From DATFDN01 sp963756495 (GTDB lineage: Bacteria; Pseudomonadota; Alphaproteobacteria; Acetobacterales; Acetobacteraceae): a stretch of 64,000 nt of DNA. The notes under the pieces were generated by a model. That model made no database searches and had not been told where the DNA came from. It was given only the letters and a program-made list of their open reading frames with translations. Location of the stretch: NCBI GenBank assembly GCA_963756495.1, contig CAVWNS010000005.1:558001-622000 (forward strand), in the 5' to 3' direction. This document shows positions 27,988 through 36,799 of this stretch, piece by piece; positions within the stretch are counted from its first letter, which is position 1; every line of letters begins with the position of its first letter. The position numbers and the translations under genes were made by a program.

Positions 27988-29018
27988 GATAGAGCTGTGA
28001 TCCTCATCGTTCAAGAGCCGAACCCGGAAACGTGCGGGATCGTGCTGCAGATCATTGGAGAACCGCCATGAGCAATGCCGTTCCGCCCACCATGCGATCG
28101 TTGCGCTTCCATCGTCATGGCGATTGGGCCGACGTCTTGCATCTGGAAGAGGCGCCTGTTCCCAATCCACGCGCGGACCAAACTCTGCGTGCGGGTCCAT
28201 GCGTGCGCGCTGAACCCCATGGACTGGGTGCTCTGCCTTGGGCAGATGCCCGGGCCCTTGCCGGGCGGAATCGGCCTTGATGTTTCTGGGACCGTCGATG
28301 CCGTTGGCGACGGCGTCACGGGCGTCCACGTCGGCGACCTCGTCTTCGGGGTTCCCGACTATATGGGCTACCCGACTGCCGGCGCGTCGGACTTTGCTGT
28401 CATGGCCTTTTGGTCGCCGGTTCCGGATGGATTGGGCCTCCCGGAAGCGGCGGCCTTGCCGATGGCGGTGGAGACGGCGGTTCGTAGTCTCGACCCCCTC
28501 GGCCTGTCGCGCGGTCAGACTATCCTGATCAACGGCGGTGGAACGATGGTCGGCTTTGCTGCCGTTCAGATCGCGTTGATGCGAGGAGCGCGGGTGATCG
28601 CAACCGCCGGCGACACCTTCACGAGCCGCTTGCGCGACCTGGGGGCGGAGGTGACATCCTACGGCGACGGGATGGTCGAGCGGGTGCGCGATATTGCGGG
28701 AGGCGCGCCTGATCTGGTGCTGCACAGCGCGCTCGCGCCGGGTGTGCTGCCCGACCTGATCAAAATCGTCGACGGCCACGCCGATCGGGTCATGAGCATC
28801 ACCGATTTCGATCAGGAAGGGCTCGGTGTTCGCACCACGGGCCGCGAGCCGAATCTCGTTCCTCGCTACGACGCCCTCGCCCATTATGCGCAGCTTGCCT
28901 GCGGATTCCGATGATGCCGGACAGCGATTCCGATTGAAGGCGGACGCTGATTCCGATCCAAGGCGGACACCGATTCCGAGCGATCCCGGACAGGGCCGTC
29001 GTCGACGTAGCTATGGAG

Positions 29019-29780
29019 TCAGGCGACCGCCTCGGCGTCAAGCAGCAATGCCTTGGCGGCGCGTTTGCGGAGTGATTCTCCCTTCAGCAGCAGGCGATGG
29101 GCGTTGTGGACGAGGCGGTCCAGCACGGCATCGGCGATCGTCGGATCGCCGATCACCTCGTGCCAGTGGTCGACCGGCACCTGGCTGGTGACGATGGTCG
29201 AGCCGCGTTCATGCCGGTCGTCCATGATCTCCAGCAGGTCGCGCCGCTGCTCGCCGGTGAGCGGCGCCAGGCCCCAGTCATCCAGGATCAGCAGCTGCAC
29301 CCGTCCGATCGCCTTCAGCAGCCGCCCATAGCGTCCGTCGCCGCGGGCCAAGGCGAGCGCCTCGAGCAGCCGGGGAACCCGGTGATAGGCGACGGAGCGG
29401 TTGTCGCGGCACGCCTTGTGGCCGAGCGCGCAGGCGATCCATGACTTGCCGACGCCGGTCGGGCCGATGACCAGCAGGTTCTGCTTGCGGTCGATCCAGT
29501 CGCCGGCAGCCAGCTTCTGGAACAGCGCGCGATCGAGACCCCGGGGTGTGCGTAGGTCGACGTCCTCCACGACCGCTTCCTGTCGCAGAGCGGCAAACCG
29601 CAGACGCGCCACCAGCCGCTTGTTCTCGCGCTCCATCGTCTCGCGATCGAGCAGCAGTGCCAGCCGCTCCTCGAAGCTCAGCGCCGCGATGTCGGGCTGT
29701 CGTCGCTGGTCGTCGAGCGCCTTCGCCATGCCGGTCAGGCCGAGGGCGAGCAGGCGTTCCTGGGTGGGATGGGGAAGCAT
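29019..29780 (-). CDS. istB: IS21 helper ATPase IstB
   Basis: 253-residue AAA+ protein: LLVIGPTGVGKSWIACALGH is Walker A, VQLLILDDWGLAPLTGEQRR is Walker B with sensor I, and STIVTSQVPVDHWHEVIGDP is sensor II. The N-terminal IstB zinc-less domain starts MLPHPTQERLLALGLTG. It assembles on target DNA and recruits the IstA transposase. It starts 12 bp after the istA stop. No damage is visible. Confidence 0.95.
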   Translation of the reverse strand: MLPHPTQERLLALGLTGMAKALDDQRRQPDIAALSFEERLALLLDRETMERENKRLVARLRFAALRQEAVVEDVDLRTPRGLDRALFQKLAAGDWIDRKQNLLVIGPTGVGKSWIACALGHKACRDNRSVAYHRVPRLLEALALARGDGRYGRLLKAIGRVQLLILDDWGLAPLTGEQRRDLLEIMDDRHERGSTIVTSQVPVDHWHEVIGDPTIADAVLDRLVHNAHRLLLKGESLRKRAAKALLLDAEAVA

Positions 29781-29792
29781 CGGATCTCCTCC

Positions 29793-31334
29793 TCAGTGGT
29801 AGTAGCCGCGGCCGCGGATGTTGGCGTGCAGCAGCGGGGCCGTGTCCGGCGCGGTCTCGTCATGGAAGGCCCGGTCGAGGCCGGTCTTGAGGATCGAAGC
29901 GATCGAGCCGTAGGTCCGCGCGCCGATGGTCAGCCCGCGCTGGCAGGCCGCTTCCAGCCGGATCTCTCCATAGGTCTTGGCCAGCTGCAGGATGCCGAGG
30001 CAGGCGCGGAAGCCCTGCTCGGGATGCGGCTTGGTGCGCATGATGGTCTCGACCAGCGCCGCCGTGCCCGGCCCGACCTGCGCCGCAAACGACAGCATCC
30101 GCGCCGGTGTCCAGCTGGCGTAGCGCCGATGGGCGCTCGGCATGTGCTCCGGCGTCGTCGTGTGCCGCCGCTTCAATGCCGACCGGGGATGGGCCGCGAC
30201 GCGCTGGCCGGCATGGAAGACCTCGATCGTCGTGTCGGTGATGCGCGCTTCCACCACCTCGCGGATCAGCCGCGACGGCACGGAGTAGAAGTGGCCATGC
30301 ACCTCGACGTGGTAGTCGGAGGCGACCCGGCAGCGCCGCCATTCGGCGTAGGCGTAGGGATCGGGCGGCAGCGGCAGCAGCGCCGGCCGGTCGATCGTGT
30401 CGAAGAACTCCCGGCGGCTGGCACCGAGCTTGCGCATCAGCCGGGCGTTCAGGTCGCCCAGCACCTCGCGGATCGCCTCGTTCAGCTCGCCGAGCGACAG
30501 GAAGCGGCGGTTCCGCAGCCGCGCCAGGATGAACCGCTCGACGATCAGCACCGCGACCTCGACCTTCGCCTTGTCACGCGGACGGCGGACCCGGGTCGGC
30601 AGCACCGCCGCGCCGTAGTGGGCCGCCATCTCCTGGTAGGTGCGATTGATCCCGGGCTCGTAGCGGCAGGCTGTCGTCACGCCGGCGCGCAGGTTGTCGC
30701 AGACCAGCAGCTTCGGCGCGCCGCCGAGGAAGGCGAGCGCGTTGACGTGCGCCCCGATCCAGTCCGCCAGCCCCTCGCTCCAGCGGGCCTCGGCGTAGGT
30801 GTAGTTCGAGGCGCCGAGCACGGCGACGAAGATGTGCGCCGGCCGCTGCTCTCCGGTCACCCCGTCGAACACCGGCACGGTGTCGCCGGCATAGTCCACG
30901 AAGAGCTTCTCGCCGGCGACGTGGGTCTGGCGCATCGTCGCGCTGACGCCGCGCCGCCAATCGATATAGAGGTCGCAGAACCGGCTATAGCCGTAGCCGT
31001 CCGGATACTCGGCTCGATATTCCTCCCACAGCAGGAGCAGCGTGACACCGCGGCGCCGCAGCTCGGCATGGACGTGATTCCAGTCCGGCATCACCCGGGT
31101 GGGCGCCTCGTAGAACCCGGCAGGCGTGAACAGCCGCCGCTCCAGCTCCGCGTCGTCGATCTCGGCCGGCACTGGCCAGGTGATCCCGATCACCGCCGTC
31201 CGGCGGAGATATTCGCCGACCGTGGTGTGCCCGATGCCGACCGCGCGCGCGATCGTCCGCACGCTCGCGCCGCACGCATACTTCAGTCGCAAAACCTCTC
31301 GCACCTTCCGCATCGACAATCTCTCGGCTGGCAT
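29793..31334 (-). CDS. istA: IS21 transposase IstA
   Basis: 513 residues: an N-terminal HTH (MRKVREVLRLKYACGASVRT, IARAVGIGHTTVGEYL), then an RNase H-like DDE core with EKLFVDYAGDTVPVF (first aspartate), LLVCDNLRAGVT (second) and the catalytic glutamate region near RDKAKVEVAVLIVERFILAR. A Mu-transposase C-terminal beta-barrel domain follows. It is full length and undamaged. It catalyses strand transfer at the repeat-rich IS ends. Confidence 0.95.
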   Translation of the reverse strand: MPAERLSMRKVREVLRLKYACGASVRTIARAVGIGHTTVGEYLRRTAVIGITWPVPAEIDDAELERRLFTPAGFYEAPTRVMPDWNHVHAELRRRGVTLLLLWEEYRAEYPDGYGYSRFCDLYIDWRRGVSATMRQTHVAGEKLFVDYAGDTVPVFDGVTGEQRPAHIFVAVLGASNYTYAEARWSEGLADWIGAHVNALAFLGGAPKLLVCDNLRAGVTTACRYEPGINRTYQEMAAHYGAAVLPTRVRRPRDKAKVEVAVLIVERFILARLRNRRFLSLGELNEAIREVLGDLNARLMRKLGASRREFFDTIDRPALLPLPPDPYAYAEWRRCRVASDYHVEVHGHFYSVPSRLIREVVEARITDTTIEVFHAGQRVAAHPRSALKRRHTTTPEHMPSAHRRYASWTPARMLSFAAQVGPGTAALVETIMRTKPHPEQGFRACLGILQLAKTYGEIRLEAACQRGLTIGARTYGSIASILKTGLDRAFHDETAPDTAPLLHANIRGRGYYH

Positions 31335-31776
31335 CGCGTCCCCCCTGGTCGGAGAACCACGCTACCGGTCATGAAATCGTCGACGGCGGCCCCGCAGACC
31401 CCCCTCAGGGCTGTCCGGGATCGATCGGAATCACTGTCCGGCTTCCGTCGGAATCAGTGTCCGCCTTGCGTCGGAATCACCGTCCGCCTTGGCTCGGAAT
31501 ACGCACAGCTTGCCGCCGAAGGGCGCTTCACCGTGCCCGTGGCGCGCACGTGCGGGATGGAGGACTGGCGAGAGGCGCTTCAGCTGAGCCACAGCGGACA
31601 CGCGCACGGCAAGCTCCTGGTCCTGCCCGATCGCGCCTCCTCAGCGAGTTAGCTTGAGGAGCGGAACAGCCCTATCGGTAGCTGCGTCGGCCGTGAACCC
31701 TTGGTAGGAACTGCATTCTTCGCTCGGATAGTGCGCTATTTGTGTCAGCGCCATGTCTTGGAGACGGAAACAGAAA

Positions 31777-32589
31777 TTAGCGGTCTTCAGACAAAACCGC
31801 CATGTAGCGTTGCGCCGACTGCTCAATCGCTTTGCCACCATCTCGTGAGATTTGACGGCCAACATTGAATCCATATATGCGGTCAATGCGCCATCGATGT
31901 AGATCGGCGGCGATCCGCTTTACCGTGCAAGCAGATAAAGGGAGCAGGTTCGGATAGCTATACATGAAGCTCACCCGACGTGGGTTGGCTACGATCTGAA
32001 GCGTATCCCCGGTGAGCAGCACGCCTTCCTCGCCGCCGACCGGTCTCCAATGCAACACCGTCGAGCCTGGAAAATGGCCGCCGAGCCTGAGTAGTGTGAT
32101 GCCGGTACAGGGTGAGAGAGCGTCACCGGTCCAGAACTCGATGGCTGGGTCCGAGCGCATCACCCATTCCCGATCTGCGGCATGGAGATGGACCGGACAA
32201 TCAAAGGCGGCCGCCCAGTCCTGGCAAGTCGTGTAGTAATGGGGATGCGAGATAGCGATGCCCGCGAGTTCGCCCAGCCCCTTGATCAGGTCTACCGTCG
32301 CATCGTCGATGAGGGCAATGCAGTCCCAAAGGAAGTTGCCGGCTCTCGTTCGGATCAGTAGCGCACGTTGCCCGATTGCGAAATCCGGCTGCGTGTGGAT
32401 TTCGAACAGGTTGGGCTCGAGCCGCCGCCATGTGTTCACATGAGACGCGCTCAACTCCTCCGGGTTTGTCCAGGCCTGTCCGGTGCGCGGAACGTACTGG
32501 CGCTCGTCCTCGCAGATCGGGCATCGTGCCGGCGGTTTAGGCGCATCGGCGTAGGATGTACCGCATTCCTTGCAGATATGGATCGCCAT
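31777..32589 (-). CDS. MBL-fold hydrolase with N-terminal zinc ribbon
   Basis: 270 residues. Residues 5-28 form a CxxC...CxxC ribbon (ICKECGTSYADAPK, PARCPICEDE). The rest is a metallo-beta-lactamase fold with ISHPHYYTTCQDWA where HxHxDH is usual, then a GGHFPGSTVLHW strand and GVLLTGDTLQIV (conserved aspartate). The canonical aspartate-histidine pair of the first motif is absent, so metal binding may be altered. The ATG overlaps the stop of the dapA-like gene (TAATG), so they were one operon. The substrate is unknown. Confidence 0.75.
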   Translation of the reverse strand: MAIHICKECGTSYADAPKPPARCPICEDERQYVPRTGQAWTNPEELSASHVNTWRRLEPNLFEIHTQPDFAIGQRALLIRTRAGNFLWDCIALIDDATVDLIKGLGELAGIAISHPHYYTTCQDWAAAFDCPVHLHAADREWVMRSDPAIEFWTGDALSPCTGITLLRLGGHFPGSTVLHWRPVGGEEGVLLTGDTLQIVANPRRVSFMYSYPNLLPLSACTVKRIAADLHRWRIDRIYGFNVGRQISRDGGKAIEQSAQRYMAVLSEDR

Positions 32590-33289
32590 TAGATCAGCCC
32601 CGCATGAGCCAGCGCCACGTCTACCGCCGCCCGGCTTGGGTCGCTCGCCCGGGTCATCGGCAGGCGTAGTCCTTCGGAAAAGCCGGGCCGGACACGGCTG
32701 AGCGCGTATTTGACGGGACCGGGCGAGGCATCGGTGAACAGCGCGACATGTAGCGGAAAAAGAAGGTCCTGGTAGCGGATCGCCTCGGCATAATCGCCGG
32801 CGCGGCACGCCGCCTGCAGGGCAGCGCAGAGTCGGGGCGCGACGTTGGCGGTTTCGGAGATGCAGCCGACCCCGCCCATGGCGTTGAAGGCGAGCGCGGT
32901 CTCGTCGTTGCCGGTCAGCTGGGCGAAGTTCGGACCCAGGCTCGCGCGGTGCTCCGACACGCGGGCGAGCACGTCGCTGGAGTCCTTGAGCCCCACGAAG
33001 ATCTCCGGGAACTCTCTCACGATCCGGGCGAGGATCGCGGGCTGAAGATCCGTCGCTGTGCGCGCGGGGACGTTGTATAGGACCATCGGCAATGGGGCTT
33101 CGCGGGCCAACGCGGCGAAGTGCTGATACAGTCCCTCCTGGCTCGGACGGTTGTAATAGGGCGCGACCACCAAAGCCGCGTCGGCCCCGGCGTCCTTGGC
33201 CGCGCGCAGATTACGCGCGGCGACGCTCGTATCGTTTGAGCCAGCGCCGGCGATGACCGGCACGCGGCCACTCGACTGGTCGACACAGC
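32589..33289 (-). pseudogene. DapA/N-acetylneuraminate lyase-family aldolase, 5' end lost to IS481
   Basis: The retained part starts at VDQSSGRVPVIAGAGSNDT, residues about 75 onward in this family. It continues VVAPYYNRPSQEGLYQHF, the active-site tyrosine in MVLYNVPARTATDLQP and the Schiff-base lysine in IFVGLKDSSDVLARV. The first 70 or so residues, including the GxxGE loop, are missing because the IS481 copy begins at 33290. It lies upstream of and coupled to the MBL gene. It is unlikely to be the housekeeping dapA, given its place on the island. Confidence 0.85.
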
Positions 33290-33371
33290 TGTAGAAGTTT
33301 CTATTTGATCTGACGGACTGTCGATCTGGCGTGGTGGGTGTCCGCCGGATCGAAGCTGTCGTGTGGTTCCG

Positions 33372-34475
33372 CTATGCCGCCTCCGCCACGTTCTGCTTTT
33401 CGCGCGCCTGATCGGCGCTGTCGAGGAATGTCTGCATCGGGGTTTTGCCGAAGCAGCATCGTCCCTGATGGGTGCGCTGCTCGTTGTAGACCGCCAGCCA
33501 CTCGTCCAGATCGGCCTGCAGGGCGTCCGGCGTGTCGTAGACCTTCCTGCGGAACGCCACCCGGTAAAACTCGTCGAGCAGCGTCTTGTGAAACTGCTCG
33601 CAGATCCCGTTGGTCTGAGGGCGGAGTGGCCGCAGGTTCCGCCGGTCCGAAGGACCGGTGGAATGGCCACGGAGGGTTTTCACCTTGGTCCGAGTGTGGT
33701 CGATGTTCTCGACGGCGAGGTAGAGTTCATATTCGTGACGGTCATGGGCCCCGCAATACTCGGTGCCGCGATCAGTCAGGATCCTGTCGACCCGAATGCC
33801 GTGCTCGTCGAAGAACGGGATCACCCGGTCGTTCAGGATGTCGGCCGCCGTCAGCGGCGTCTTGCGGGTGTAGAGCTTGGCAAAGCCGACCTTGCTGTAG
33901 GTGTCGATCACCGTCTGCTGATAGACGCGCCCGACTCCCTTCAGCGTGCCGACATAGAAGGTGTCCTGCGCCAGGCAGTAGCCGGGATGCTCGCTGTCGA
34001 ACTCGCCGTGGGCTTCCTTGTCCAGCTTGGCCTTCTCCAGCGCGACCAACTGGCTCTCGGTGAGCACGCCGCCGTCCTGGGCCACCTTGGCTTCCAGCGC
34101 CTTCAGCCGCTTCCTCATGGTCTCCAGGTCGTGGCGCATCCAGATGCATCGGACGCCGAAGGGCGAGACTTCGGTGCCGCGCTTCTTCAGCTCGTTGGCG
34201 GCCCGCGCCTGGCCCCAGGCCGGCTGATCGATGGCCATCGCCACCACGGCTGCTTCCACCTCGGGCGCGGCGCGGTTCTTCATGTTGGGCTTGGAGCGGG
34301 TGATCTCGGCCAGCGCCAAATCGCCGCCCTTCTCGTACAGGTCGCGGAACCGGTAGAAGCTGTCGCGGCTGTAGCCCATCACCCGGCAAGCCTGGGTTAC
34401 GCTGCCCAGCTGCTTGGCCAGCTCCAGCAAGCCGACCTTGGCCTTGATCACCTTGCGCTCGGTTGTCGTCATCAC
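33372..34475 (-). CDS. IS481 transposase, copy 1
   Basis: 367 residues: an HTH at LAKQLGSVTQACRVMGYSRD; the rve core has CLAQDTFYVGTLKG (first D), RILTDRGTEYCG (second D), and the C-terminal PQTNGICEQFHKTLLDEFYR with the catalytic glutamate. It is intact. Two odd features: an extra 19 or so residues (TLRGHSTGPSDRRNLRPLR) sit just before PQTNG and are encoded by a hairpin-forming segment, and copy 1 has CEQFHK where copy 2 has CERFHK. Confidence 0.92.
   Translation of the reverse strand: MMTTTERKVIKAKVGLLELAKQLGSVTQACRVMGYSRDSFYRFRDLYEKGGDLALAEITRSKPNMKNRAAPEVEAAVVAMAIDQPAWGQARAANELKKRGTEVSPFGVRCIWMRHDLETMRKRLKALEAKVAQDGGVLTESQLVALEKAKLDKEAHGEFDSEHPGYCLAQDTFYVGTLKGVGRVYQQTVIDTYSKVGFAKLYTRKTPLTAADILNDRVIPFFDEHGIRVDRILTDRGTEYCGAHDRHEYELYLAVENIDHTRTKVKTLRGHSTGPSDRRNLRPLRPQTNGICEQFHKTLLDEFYRVAFRRKVYDTPDALQADLDEWLAVYNEQRTHQGRCCFGKTPMQTFLDSADQAREKQNVAEAA
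33626..33670. repeat. In-frame hairpin segment inside the IS481 transposase (copy 1)
   Basis: Read on the minus strand, nested inverted repeats GTGGCC/GGCCAC, TTCC/GGAA and CCGGTCC/GGACCGG fold around a TTC loop. The 45-bp hairpin lies within a 57-bp stretch that adds residues not found at this place in other IS481 transposases I know. An identical copy is at 58674-58718. Confidence 0.6.
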
Positions 34476-34586
34476 GGTCTCTCCCGTGGCTCCGGCCGGG
34501 GCGCTGCGCTTCGCCTATGGCTCCGCGCCCCGACCTCTTCGCCCACCGAGTTAAACCGTCCGTCAGATCATGTCAAGACTTCTACA

Positions 34587-34814
34587 GATTATGCCGATTT
34601 CGCGGACTATCGCCCGATTATCGAGCGAAAGGGCAACTGGGCCAACGTGTTCAAGCCGGTGTTCGGCCGCGCCGATGATATACGGGAGTTGTTTCAGCGG
34701 CTGTTCCCGGTGCGGATCGCCACAATGCACGCTCGGATCGTCACCCAAGACGATGAGCTGCTGCTCCTCGTCGAGACCAAGCGCGTGCTGAAGGCGATCC
34801 GCGGCAGGAATTAA
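34587..34814 (+). pseudogene. C-terminal remnant of an unrecognised gene
   Basis: Open directly from the IS481 end, it encodes about 75 residues: DYADFADYRPIIERKGNWAN, VFKPVFGRADDIRELFQRLF, ATMHARIVTQDDELLLLVET, KRVLKAIRGRN, then stop. It is soluble, alpha/beta, and ends in a basic tail. The 5' part was removed by the IS481 event. I do not recognise the family; it precedes the defence block. Confidence 0.45.
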
Positions 34815-34973
34815 GGTGGGCCTGGCCGTGGGACGAAACTCAAGGTTCTCAGTCAGCACGCCGCCCCCCTAAACAGCCTTGAGCCGCCAGCGGGTGCCGC
34901 GGCACGGGGTATCTAGGCCGACGAGTTTGCACGCACCACGCAGGCGACTCTTGCAGGCGTTGGGGAACAGGTC

Positions 34974-36799
34974 GTGCGCATTTCCAAGATCAAGATTCAT
35001 AACTTCGCCAACTTCGCTGACTTCGAGATCGACACGGGCGAAAACCTCGTCGTCGTCGGCGAGAACAAGGTCGGCAAGAGCAACCTGATCTTCGGGCTTC
35101 AGCTCATCCTCGATCCGGGCCTGGCCGAGCGCGACCGGCAGCTCGGCCTGGAGCATTTCTGGGACGGTTTGGGTGACGAGAAGCTTGGCACGACGATCGA
35201 GATCGCCGTCGAACTTACCGACTTCGACGACGACCCCCGCCTCCTTGCCCAGTTGGCGGACGCCATGATCGACCCGGGGCCGCCCATGGTGGCGCGACTC
35301 ACCTACCGATTCCAACCGAAGGTCGACCTTGAGGACGCGCCGCGGAGCACGGCGGACTATGAGTATGTCATCTTCGGCGGGACCGACCCCGACACGTCGG
35401 TCCGCTCCTCGCTGCGTCGCATGCTGCCGCTCGACGTGCTGCCGGCGTTACGCGATGCCGAGAAGGACCTCGCAACGTGGCGGCGGTCGCCGCTGCGCCC
35501 CCTTATCGAGAGCCTGATCGGCGAGCTCGACGAAGAGGATCGGGAGACGATCCAGGCGGCGGTCAATACGGCACAGGAGGAGCCGGCGGGCCGCGACGAG
35601 GTGCAGGCCGTCGCCCAAACGATCAGCGACCGGCTGGCCGCGATGGTCGGGCCGGCGCATGCGACGACCATGTCGCTCGGGCTGGCGCCAACCCGCATCG
35701 ACGCGCTGATCCGGGCGCTACGCCTGCTGATCGACGATGGAGCTCGGGGCGTGGCGGACGCGAGCCTCGGCACGGCCAACCTTATTTCCCTGGCGCTGAA
35801 GAGCCTTGAGCTTGATCGTCTCGTCCTCGAAGGCGAACGCGATCACACCTTCCTCGCCGTCGAGGAACCCGAGGCCCATTTGAATCCGCAGGTGCAGCGG
35901 CTCGTCTATCGGCATTTCCTGGCCGAACCGGAGGAGCCTGACGACGACGATGATGAGGAGGATGGAGCGGCGGCCGAGGCGCGGGGGGCCTCGCGAACGA
36001 CCACGATCCTGACGACGCACTCACCTCACATTGCGAGCATCGCGCCGCTGCGCTCGATCGTGCTGCTCCGCCGAGGCGGTGAGGACGGCGATCGAACGCT
36101 GGGCGTCTCCACGGCCGAAACGCCGCTCACGGCGGCGGATTAGGCCGATCTTCAGCGCTATATCGATGTCACGCGGGGCGAGCTGTTCTTCGCGCGGGGG
36201 ATCGTTCTGGTCGAGGGCGACGCCGAGCGCTTCCTGGTGCCGGCCTTCGCCGAGCCCTCGACATGCCCCTCGATCGGCTCGGCATCTCGGTCTGCGCGAT
36301 CGGCGGCATCAACTTCGCGCCCTTCGTCAAGCTGCTCGGCCCCTCCGGCGTGGCGATCCCGCACGTCATCCTGACCGACCTCGATCCGATGGAGGGGGGC
36401 CGTCCGCTCGCCCGTCGCCGGATCGAGACGCTGCTCGGCCTCGTCCGGCCTGGTCGCGACTATGCGGCGATGGAGGACGCCGAGATCTTCCGGCGCGGCG
36501 AGCGGCGCGGCATGTTCGTCAACACGAACACGCTCGAGACCGAGCTGTTCGCGGCAGGGCTCGCCGGGCGCATGGGACGCATCCTGCGCAGCGAATTGTC
36601 GCTCGCCCAGGCTACGCGCGACCGGATTGATGGCTGGGTAGCCGACCCGGCCACCGTCGACACGGAGCGGCTCCTCGACTTGATCGAGCGGGTCGGCAAG
36701 GGCCGCTTCGCGCAACGGCTCGCCGGTCGCGCGACGGCGGCGACCTGTTCCGCCTACATCCGCGCCGGTTTGGAGTTCATGCGCAATGCCGTTGCGTGA
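34974..36799 (+). CDS. gajA: Gabija GajA: OLD-family ATPase-TOPRIM nuclease, with one stop and one frameshift
   Basis: The rebuilt protein has about 608 residues. ATPase half: ISKIKIHNFANFADFEID, Walker A VVGENKVGKSNLIF, signature LGTANLISLALKSLEL, Walker B FLAVEEPEAHLNPQ, and H-loop ILTTHSPHIASIAP. TOPRIM half: GIVLVEGDAERFLVPAF (metal-binding E), GINFAPFVKLLG, then VILTDLDP (DxD). An in-frame TAG (36141-36143) and a one-base indel near 36260 separate the halves. GajA is known to be a nucleotide-inhibited DNA nickase that acts with the GajB helicase against phage. A GTG start has GGGGA upstream. It overlaps gajB by 14 bp. Confidence 0.8.

Larger units (their letters stand above)
28900..31505 (-). 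mobile_element. Complete IS21-family insertion sequence
   Basis: The element is 2606 bp, beginning TGCGGATTCCGA and ending TCGGAATACGCA (inverted ends TGCG(G/T)ATTCCGA). It is flanked by a 9-bp target duplication CAGCTTGCC (28891-28899 and 31506-31514). Each end carries about four spaced copies of GATTCCGA-type repeats alternating with AAGGCGGAC, as is usual for IstA-binding ends of IS21. It carries istA and istB on the minus strand, both intact, so it may still be active. Confidence 0.9.
28068..31652 (+). pseudogene. MDR-type NADPH:quinone oxidoreductase, split by IS21 and frameshifted
   Basis: The gene starts MSNAVPPTMRSLRFHRHGDW. A one-base indel near 28180 shifts the frame to VRVHACALNPMDWVLCLGQM, PGGIGLDVSGTVDAVGDGV, then the cofactor loop INGGGTMVGFAAVQIALMRG. 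At 28899 it is interrupted by a 2606-bp IS21 element. After the element the frame resumes at 31506 (AQLAAEGRFTVPVARTC to GKLLVLPD). Together the pieces give a normal-length zinc-free MDR protein. The ATG follows GGAGAACC. It was evidently controlled by the divergent TetR gene. It is inactive as it stands. Confidence 0.85.
33290..34586 (-). mobile_element. IS481-family insertion sequence, copy 1
   Basis: The element is 1297 bp with ends TGTAGAAGT...ACTTCTACA, the usual TGT/ACA of IS481. It is nearly identical to the copy at 57758-59054, which lies in the opposite orientation; I saw about four base differences. No target duplication is visible, and the flanks belong to unrelated genes, so a deletion or recombination has occurred beside it. 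Confidence 0.9.

Noticed and set aside
28900..28990. Repeated GATTCCGA/AAGGCGGAC units as a separate iteron array
   Set aside because: They lie inside the IS21 ends in inverted copies and are explained as transposase-binding repeats.
29769..31652. 627-residue open frame on the plus strand through the IS21 element
   Set aside because: Antisense to intact istA; only its last 48 or so residues, after the element, are real and belong to the split oxidoreductase.
32589..33289. Housekeeping dapA of lysine synthesis
   Set aside because: It is truncated, lies on the island and is coupled to an MBL gene, so it is a family relative, not the essential gene.
33363..34814. 483-residue plus-strand frame over IS481 copy 1
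   Set aside because: It is antisense to the transposase and repeats in the other IS copy. Only the part after 34587 may be a real gene end.
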